Source of the DNA: Thermodesulfobacteriaceae bacterium UBA6232
GTDB taxonomy: Bacteria; Desulfobacterota; Thermodesulfobacteria; Thermodesulfobacteriales; Thermodesulfobacteriaceae
Length of the DNA stretch: 64,000 bases
Reading direction: 5' to 3'
Assembly: GCA_002441555.1 (NCBI GenBank)
Contig: DJWK01000026.1
Coordinates: 4,322-68,321, forward strand
Numbering within the stretch: position 1 is the stretch's first letter; each line of letters opens with the position of its first letter. A program made the translations under genes and the position numbers. This document shows, piece by piece, positions 58,975 through 64,000 of the stretch. The notes below the pieces were generated by a model, which ran no database searches, was not told the origin of the DNA, and saw nothing but the letters and a program-made list of their open reading frames with translations.

Positions 58975-61167
58975 ATGTATATCCAATTAAAAAGAGTTTC
59001 AACTCACAACTTGAAGGGGTTTGATTTAAAAATTCCCTTGAATAAACTTGTGGTTATAACAGGTCCTTCTGGTTCAGGAAAAAGCTCCCTTACCTTTGAT
59101 ACCATTGCAGCTCTTGCTGAAGCTCGCCTCAATCAAATTAAAAACTTATCATTCCCTGTCACCCCATTATCTAAAGCCAAGGGGTTACTTTTAGGAATTA
59201 TACCTCCTGTAATTGCCCTTTCTCAAGGAGTAAGGGATTGGTTTTTATATAAAAACATTTCTGAAATCCTTGGTCTTTTTTCTTTTATTTCCCTTCTTTT
59301 TTATGAAAAAGGAAAAATAAAATGCCCTAATTGCGGAAGTCTAAATTTTTTTCATACTCTCAAGGATTTAATCTTATGGTATAAAAATCTTCCAGATAAC
59401 AGCAAATTCTATTTTCTTTTACCTTTGCAAGAAGCCTCTTCTAAAGCCCTTTCCTATTTAATTTCTCAAGGCTATACAAGATTTTTTATAAACGAGAAAG
59501 AATACGATCTCTCTGAAGAAGAAATACCTCACAATATTTCAAGTATTTATCTTCTTTTCGATCGTATGATTAAAGAAGAAAAGGGGCTTTCAAGACTTCT
59601 TGAAAATGTAAGGGTTTCCCAAAATATTAATCGGGGAAATATAATTCTTAAAGTTTTAGACGGTGAGGTTTCCTCTTTTAATTTAAACAATTTTTGCTTT
59701 CAATGTGGAAATTTTCTTTTGAAAGAATTTTTAAGATGTAAAACCTGCAGGGGCCTTGGATATAAAGAAAAAAAGCCCTGTGAAGTTTGCGATGGCCTTA
59801 AACTTGAACCTAATTATCTTGAAAGCGAGCTTTTTTCTTATTCTCTAAGAGATATCTTTAATTTTACTCTCAAAGAATTTAAACACTTTCTTGAAAACAA
59901 CCTTTTAGAAATTGAAAAGGAATCCTTTCAAAACATAATTTTCCTTCTTGAGAGGGCAGAATTTTTTGAAATTGATAATCTTAAGCTATCAACTCCTGTT
60001 TTTGATCTTTCTCTTGGAGAAAGAAAGATTCTTGAAATTCTAACCCTTTTTTCTTCAGATTTACAAGGTGTTCTTTATATTCTTGATGAACCAACTCTTG
60101 GTCTTGATGAAAATAAAAGAAAAAAGCTTTTAAATCTTATAAGAGAGTTAATCTCAAAGGGGAATTCCTTTATAGTTGTGGAACATGACTTGGAATTTAT
60201 CAAAGAGGCTGATTTTATAATTGAACTTGGTCCTGAAGGAGGGGAAAAAGGAGGCTATCTTCTTTATGCCCTTCCTAAAGAAGAATACTTAACTAACAAA
60301 AATACTCTAATTTATCCCTATCTTACAAAAAAAACATTCTTTGAAAAAAGACCCCTTTCAAAAGAGGAATATGTTGAAGTGGTTGTAAATGGAAAAGAAA
60401 TAAAACTTTTAAAAGAGGGAATAAATCTCATATATGGAAAAACTGGGAAAGGTTTAACAAAACTTTTAAAAGGTCTTTCCCATCATTTAAAATCACAAGG
60501 ACACATTGTATATGAAGGGGAAGAGATTTTTACTATAAAAGGGGAAAAATTTTTAATAGAATATGTGGGTATTTGGGAGGCCCTGAGAAAAATTTTTGTA
60601 AATCTTCCTGAAGCTAAAGCAAAGGGTCTTACCAAGAGACATTTTAGTTTTCATACCCGTGAAGGTCAGTGCCCCTCCTGTAAAGGTAGAGGATATAAAA
60701 AATTAGAAATAGAAAATTTTTTTCAAGAAATGCTTTGTGAAGAGTGTCTTGGGAAAGGTTTAAATTATGAAGTTTTAGGACTTACATATAAAGGCTATAA
60801 AATTTATGAACTATTGGATTTTACTGTTAAAGAGGCCTTACCTCTTTTTGAGAAGGTTTATACTGTGAAGGAAATTTTATATAAACTTATAGAACTTAAT
60901 CTTTCTTACTTGAGGTTATCACAGAGACTTTTTGAACTGTCTGGGGGTGAAAAATTAAGGCTTGATATTGTTAAAAGATTGTGTCAGAGAGAAAAACTTG
61001 ATTTCCTTGTGCTTTATTTTCCCTTTCAGGGGCTTTCAGTAAAGGATCTTGAGAATTTGAGTCAATTTTTCAGAAAATTGAATCTTGAAGGGATAACTAT
61101 TTTTATGAGAGAGGCTCATCCTTTGGCACCTCAAATGGCTGATAAAATTATAGGAGAAATTAACTAA
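58975..61167 (+). CDS. UvrA-like ABC ATPase paralogue with degenerate second ATP site
   Basis: Short UvrA relative, 730 residues against about 940 for UvrA. The first Walker A, GPSGSGKSSLTFD at 30-42, Walker B YILDEPTLGLD and VVEHD are intact, although the first signature reads LSLGE. The second Walker A is GKTGKGLTKL, lacking the GKS/T, and the second Walker B position reads LVLYFPFQGLS, without Asp-Glu; the second signature LSGGE is kept. Zinc-finger-like CxxC pairs are at about 118, 248-276 and 560-600. It is unlikely to be the housekeeping UvrA. A TATACT box lies 12 bases before the ATG, with no ribosome-binding site. Confidence 0.85.
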   Translation: MYIQLKRVSTHNLKGFDLKIPLNKLVVITGPSGSGKSSLTFDTIAALAEARLNQIKNLSFPVTPLSKAKGLLLGIIPPVIALSQGVRDWFLYKNISEILGLFSFISLLFYEKGKIKCPNCGSLNFFHTLKDLILWYKNLPDNSKFYFLLPLQEASSKALSYLISQGYTRFFINEKEYDLSEEEIPHNISSIYLLFDRMIKEEKGLSRLLENVRVSQNINRGNIILKVLDGEVSSFNLNNFCFQCGNFLLKEFLRCKTCRGLGYKEKKPCEVCDGLKLEPNYLESELFSYSLRDIFNFTLKEFKHFLENNLLEIEKESFQNIIFLLERAEFFEIDNLKLSTPVFDLSLGERKILEILTLFSSDLQGVLYILDEPTLGLDENKRKKLLNLIRELISKGNSFIVVEHDLEFIKEADFIIELGPEGGEKGGYLLYALPKEEYLTNKNTLIYPYLTKKTFFEKRPLSKEEYVEVVVNGKEIKLLKEGINLIYGKTGKGLTKLLKGLSHHLKSQGHIVYEGEEIFTIKGEKFLIEYVGIWEALRKIFVNLPEAKAKGLTKRHFSFHTREGQCPSCKGRGYKKLEIENFFQEMLCEECLGKGLNYEVLGLTYKGYKIYELLDFTVKEALPLFEKVYTVKEILYKLIELNLSYLRLSQRLFELSGGEKLRLDIVKRLCQREKLDFLVLYFPFQGLSVKDLENLSQFFRKLNLEGITIFMREAHPLAPQMADKIIGEIN

Positions 61168-61272
61168 ATTTATTTCATATTCTAAAATTATCATTAATGG
61201 GAAAATTGAGAGAAAATTTTAATAATCTTAAAATATTTGGAAATATTCTGGATTAATCGTAAATAAAAAGCC

Positions 61273-61300
61273 TTGACAAAGTAGAAGAATTTAATAAGAT
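61273..61300 (+). promoter_or_regulatory. Promoter of the yedE-tusA-dsrE cluster
   Basis: TTGACA (61273-61278), 16-base spacer, TAAGAT (61295-61300), followed by GAGGAGGAGGGGG just before the ATG at 61329. Confidence 0.65.
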
Positions 61301-61328
61301 AGTGCAAAATCTATGAGGAGGAGGGGGT

Positions 61329-62495
61329 ATGTCTTTAAAGGAGACCTTTAAAGAGCTTTATAATGCTGTCTTTCGATCAAATTATTCGCCCATTACAGGT
61401 GGAATTTTACTGGCTTTATTGGTTATTTTACTTGAAATGTGGTATCGCCCTTGGGGAATTGTTGGCGGTCTTAGAAATTGGGGAGAATGGGTTTTATACG
61501 GAGTTGGCTTTTTAGAAGAAGCTCCACCTCATCCTCTCTGGTTTTCTTCTTCAGTTCTTAATTTAGGTCTTATTCTTGGCGCTTTTCTATCGGCAACCTT
61601 AGCTCAGGAATTCGGAATCCGTATTCCTCCTAAGCTTGAAGTTATTAAAGGAGTTGTTGCTGGAATCCTTATGGGATTAGGTTCGGCCCTTGCTCAGGGG
61701 TGTAATATTGGAGGCTTTTATATGAGTATTGCCAATCTTTCTGCCAGTGGAATTGCCATGATGCTTGGTTTAATGGTGGGAGTGTTTTTTGGGGTTAAGT
61801 ATCTTCTCTGGGAAATAGAGCATTTTTCCTCTCAAGGTGGAGTAGAAATAAGCACAAAAAAATTAAATCCCATTTTAGGGATTTTAGCTTTGCTTGTTTT
61901 GATTCTTGGAACTTACGGATATTTTAAAAGTGAACACGAAAACGGAGCCCTCCTTGGAGGGGCCTTTTTATTTACAGCGGGTATTGGATTTGTTATGCAT
62001 AGAACAAGATTTTGTGTGGTTAATGCTTTTAGAGAACCCTTTCTTTCTGGTGAAGCCACTATGGCTAAAGGGGTGGCATTAAGTTTATTCATTGCAACTT
62101 TAGGAATATTATTTATAAAAATGGCTGGAATACAGGATCCCTATGTGTATGTAACACCCACTTTTATTTGGGGATCTTTAATTGGTGGAATTATCTTTGG
62201 TGCTGCTATGGTGGTTGCAGGTGGTTGCGGTTCAGGCTCTCTCTGGAGAGTGGGAGAAGGACAAGTAAAATTGATGATTGTAGTTGTATTTTTTGCTCTT
62301 ACCAATGCTATTTTAAGATACTACATGGATAATGTCTGGGAAGTATGGGATAAAGGCTGGTTAGGAAAGGAAGTTTATTTACCTGATATTTTTGGATATG
62401 GTGGAGCCTTTATAATTCTTGCTGTAGTGATTTTCTTATGGTATCTTTTTGTTGATTGGAATGAAAAAACTGAAAAATTTGTAATTGGCTTGTAA
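61329..62495 (+). CDS. YeeE/YedE family sulfur-compound permease
   Basis: Polytopic membrane protein with two YeeE/YedE-type halves, about ten spans in 388 residues. The family's conserved cysteines are in AQGCNIGGFY near residue 124, RTRFCVVNAFREP near 229 and GGCGSGSLWR near 299. Bacterial relatives import thiosulfate, moving it between these cysteines. Followed by tusA and dsrE-like genes in the same direction. Probable role: import or transfer of thiosulfate or related sulfur into a cytosolic relay. Confidence 0.9.
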   Translation: MSLKETFKELYNAVFRSNYSPITGGILLALLVILLEMWYRPWGIVGGLRNWGEWVLYGVGFLEEAPPHPLWFSSSVLNLGLILGAFLSATLAQEFGIRIPPKLEVIKGVVAGILMGLGSALAQGCNIGGFYMSIANLSASGIAMMLGLMVGVFFGVKYLLWEIEHFSSQGGVEISTKKLNPILGILALLVLILGTYGYFKSEHENGALLGGAFLFTAGIGFVMHRTRFCVVNAFREPFLSGEATMAKGVALSLFIATLGILFIKMAGIQDPYVYVTPTFIWGSLIGGIIFGAAMVVAGGCGSGSLWRVGEGQVKLMIVVVFFALTNAILRYYMDNVWEVWDKGWLGKEVYLPDIFGYGGAFIILAVVIFLWYLFVDWNEKTEKFVIGL

Positions 62496-62520
62496 TAAAA
62501 TTCAAAAAGGAGGTAAGACT

Positions 62521-62766
62521 ATGGTTGATCTTAGCAGTATTAAAGCAGATGAAGTTCTTGATTGTAAAGGTTTGTCTTGCCCAATGCCCATGCTTAAAAC
62601 AAAAAAGGCCTTGCAAAAATTACAGTCTGGTCAGATTCTTGAAGTTTGGGGTACAGATCCTGGAAGTAAAAATGATATTCCAAAAATGTGCGAGAAGGAA
62701 GGACATGAATTTTTAGGAATGATTGACGAAGCTGGTTATACCAGATTCTTCATTAAAAAGAAATAA
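62521..62766 (+). CDS. tusA: TusA-family sulfur carrier protein
   Basis: Small cytosolic sulfur-transfer protein. The persulfide-forming cysteine is Cys 20 in DCKGLSCPMPMLKTKKAL, the TusA/SirA signature, and a second cysteine is at 15. About 81 residues. ATG at 62521 is chosen because AAAAGGAGG precedes it; the longer frame would start inside yedE. It would hand sulfur on to the DsrE-like protein next door. Confidence 0.93.
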   Translation: MVDLSSIKADEVLDCKGLSCPMPMLKTKKALQKLQSGQILEVWGTDPGSKNDIPKMCEKEGHEFLGMIDEAGYTRFFIKKK

Positions 62767-62786
62767 GTTTTTAAAGGAGGGAAAAA

Positions 62787-63116
62787 ATGTCTAAGGATCC
62801 TGATAAACTTGGAATATTTGTTACTTCACCAGTGCATATGAAAGAACTGGTAAAAATCGTAGAAGCTGCGCATAGAAAAGGGAAAAAGGTAAAAATCTTT
62901 TTTACTTACAAAGCGGTTCATTTAGTTTTACATCCAGATTTCCAAAAATTAAAGCAAGAGATACCAGAAGAAGATTTTGCTATTTGCGTAGCAGCCTTTG
63001 CATGCGAGGGATTTGAACCAGAATATCACAATATGGGACTTACTGAAAAACAAATGAGAACTCAGGCCTTTCACGGAGAACTTATTGAAGAGGTTGGCAA
63101 GTACTTTGTTTTATAA
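62787..63116 (+). CDS. DsrE/DsrF-like sulfurtransferase
   Basis: DsrE-fold protein. KLGIFVTSPVHMKELVKIVE at the start and cysteines 67 and 73 in AICVAAFACEGF match the DsrE-like active-site region. 109 residues, cytosolic. AAAGGAGGG precedes the ATG. Third gene of the cluster after yedE and tusA. Confidence 0.85.
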   Translation: MSKDPDKLGIFVTSPVHMKELVKIVEAAHRKGKKVKIFFTYKAVHLVLHPDFQKLKQEIPEEDFAICVAAFACEGFEPEYHNMGLTEKQMRTQAFHGELIEEVGKYFVL

Positions 63117-63138
63117 TTAACTCAGGAGGAGGTAAAAA

Positions 63139-63495
63139 ATGAGTTATAAAGTGTGTTTTTTAATAGCTAATAGAATTTATATTTCTGATGGAATAAGATC
63201 AGCTCTGGGCCTTGCTGTGGAGAATATGTATTCCTATACCTATATCTTTTATCAGAAAATGCCAGCTAAAACGGAATATCTTGATGAAAATCTTGCCTGG
63301 ATTAGGGATATGGAGGGTGAAGTTTATGCAGTAACTGAGACTATGGATGAAGAGGCCAAAAAATTTAATCTTGAGGAATGGGAACTTGTTGAAGCAAGCC
63401 TTGATGATGTAGTAGATAAAATTTTAGAATGTGATCTTGTGGTGGGATATGGTCTTCCTGCACAAAAAGTTCAGGCTCCACCTCAATGTGCTTAA
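63139..63495 (+). CDS. DsrE-like or hypothetical protein of the yedE-tusA-dsrE cluster
   Basis: 118 residues. VCFLIANRIYISDGIRSALG and IRDMEGEVYAVTETMD suggest a DsrE/DsrF-like alpha/beta fold. Two cysteines (ECDLVVGYG and the terminal QCA) could take part in persulfide chemistry. I do not recognise an exact family. GGAGGAGG precedes the ATG. Corresponds in position to one of the hypothetical genes of reported YedE-TusA-DsrE clusters. Confidence 0.7.
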   Translation: MSYKVCFLIANRIYISDGIRSALGLAVENMYSYTYIFYQKMPAKTEYLDENLAWIRDMEGEVYAVTETMDEEAKKFNLEEWELVEASLDDVVDKILECDLVVGYGLPAQKVQAPPQCA

Positions 63496-63518
63496 TTTGA
63501 TTAAAAGGAGGGGTAAAT

Positions 63519-63710
63519 ATGAAAATTCTTTGTGTTTACAGATATAAGGTTAGTGCTGAAAATGAAGACATTAAAAAAATTGTAAATAAAATCAAGGAAA
63601 AGGGGCACGAAGTTATTGAGTTTAACCTTTTTGAAGCAAAAGATGATTCAGACTATGATAAACTTATAGATCTTATCTGGGAAGCTGATAAAACTATTTC
63701 TTGGTGGTAA
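63519..63710 (+). CDS. Small protein of the yedE-tusA-dsrE cluster, weakly DsrH/TusB-like
   Basis: 63 residues starting MKILCVYRYKVSAENEDI, with one cysteine at position 5, and ending in a tryptophan pair (ADKTISWW). The size and tryptophan-ending C-terminus loosely recall DsrH/TusB, but the fold cannot be assigned. AAAAGGAGG precedes the ATG. A terminator follows, closing the operon. Confidence 0.6.
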   Translation: MKILCVYRYKVSAENEDIKKIVNKIKEKGHEVIEFNLFEAKDDSDYDKLIDLIWEADKTISWW

Positions 63711-63723
63711 TTAAAATTTTAGA

Positions 63724-63755
63724 AAGGGAGGCATTTAAAGCCTCCCTTCTTTTAT
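63724..63755 (+). terminator. Rho-independent terminator after the yedE-tusA-dsrE cluster
   Basis: Nine-base stem AAGGGAGGC / GCCTCCCTT (63724-63732, 63740-63748) with a 7-base loop and a T-rich tail. Confidence 0.9.
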
Positions 63756-63865
63756 TTAAGTCCTTAAAATTCTTATAATTCAGCCAATTCTTTTAGAATT
63801 TTTTTTATCTTAAACAAAAAATTCAATTGAAAATAATTCTTGACTTGACACTATGATCCACACCC

Positions 63866-63894
63866 TTGACAAAAATTTTTTTTAATTATAATAA
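63866..63894 (+). promoter_or_regulatory. Promoter before the last gene of the window
   Basis: Perfect TTGACA at 63866-63871. A TATAAT is at 63887-63892 (15-base spacer), and TAATAA at 63889-63894 gives 17. Confidence 0.6.
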
Positions 63895-63935
63895 TCTAAT
63901 TAAAAGAAAAAATAATCTAAAAGGAGGTGTGAGCG

Positions 63936-64000
63936 ATGCGTGGATGTATTAGTCTCCTTTATTTAATTTTGGGGGCCCTTTTGGGGCTGATTTTAATTCC
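63936..64000 (+). CDS. Small hydrophobic membrane protein, truncated by window end
   Basis: ATG at 63936 with AAAGGAGGTG upstream. The frame stays open to the window end and reads MRGCISLLYLILGALLGLIL, a single hydrophobic span after a short N-terminus. Family unknown; the rest lies outside the window. Confidence 0.6.
   Translation, partial: MRGCISLLYLILGALLGLILI

Noticed and set aside
1..64000. CRISPR arrays, insertion sequences, rRNA and tRNA genes
   Set aside because: Looked for repeat-spacer patterns, transposase motifs and cloverleaf-type sequences in the gaps; none could be supported by eye.

Overview
The window is AT-rich, densely packed bacterial chromosome with gaps mostly under 100 bases, many 4-base stop/start overlaps and many genes in short co-directional runs. 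The gene content suggests a thermophilic, anaerobic, Gram-negative, flagellated sulfur bacterium, most probably of the Thermodesulfobacteria (Thermodesulfobacterium/Caldimicrobium-like). Supporting signs are a heptosyltransferase, an octaheme tetrathionate-reductase-type cytochrome, a four-subunit archaeal-type 2-oxoacid:ferredoxin oxidoreductase, a Pab1020-type RNA ligase otherwise mostly known from archaea, and a YedE-TusA-DsrE cluster of the kind reported from sulfur-disproportionating thermophiles. The taxon is an inference; no rRNA is present.

Layout. 1-6.5 kb: lon, a Nudix hydrolase, then on the minus strand fabG, RNA 3'-phosphate cyclase (rtcA), RNA ligase and precorrin-2 dehydrogenase. 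6.6-12.6 kb (+): a lipoprotein, pgpA, cinA, thpR, a PsiE-like protein, a peptide-type solute-binding protein and a D-2-hydroxyacid dehydrogenase. 12.6-15.5 kb (-): yebC, truD and heptosyltransferase. 15.8-17.3 kb (+): octaheme cytochrome broken by a frameshift. 17.4-20.5 kb (+): MBL hydrolase, ruvC, ruvA and a Rieske/cytochrome b pair. 20.5-26.5 kb (-): an N-type ATP synthase operon (atpDCQBEFAG). 26.5-31 kb (-): the conserved rpmH-rnpA-yidD-yidC-jag-mnmE cluster. 31-35.2 kb (+): trpC, hisI, hisG and a three-gene signalling cassette. 35.2-37.7 kb (-): flaG-fliD-fliS-fliT-like behind a sigma-28 promoter. 37.9-39.4 kb (+): argF and an FKBP-type isomerase. 39.4-40.3 kb (-): a CcdA-like protein. 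40.4-45.3 kb (+): two oligopeptide ABC ATPases, dnaA and an FAD-linked oxidase. 45.3-51 kb (-): rarA, a two-component system, glyA and dCMP deaminase. 51.5-54.5 kb (+): porCDAB-type oxidoreductase. 54.7-61.2 kb (+): PolX, a CBS-PAS-GAF-GGDEF protein and a degenerate UvrA paralogue. 61.3-63.7 kb (+): the YedE-TusA-DsrE cluster. A partial small membrane-protein gene closes the window.

How it works together. The energy genes (N-ATPase, Rieske/b6-type pair, octaheme cytochrome, ferredoxin-linked oxidoreductase, YedE/TusA/DsrE sulfur relay) suit an anaerobe living on inorganic sulfur compounds. RNA-end enzymes (RtcA, RNA ligase, ThpR) cluster within 6 kb. Two signalling cassettes carry GGDEF domains, one near flagellar genes.

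The observations most worth attention are the N-ATPase operon whose atpQ has no standard start codon, the frameshifted octaheme cytochrome, the Rieske gene that seems to start at CTG, the RNA ligase/RtcA pair, the asymmetric UvrA paralogue, and a recurring arrangement of a -10 box immediately before an ATG without a ribosome-binding site, which suggests leaderless transcripts.
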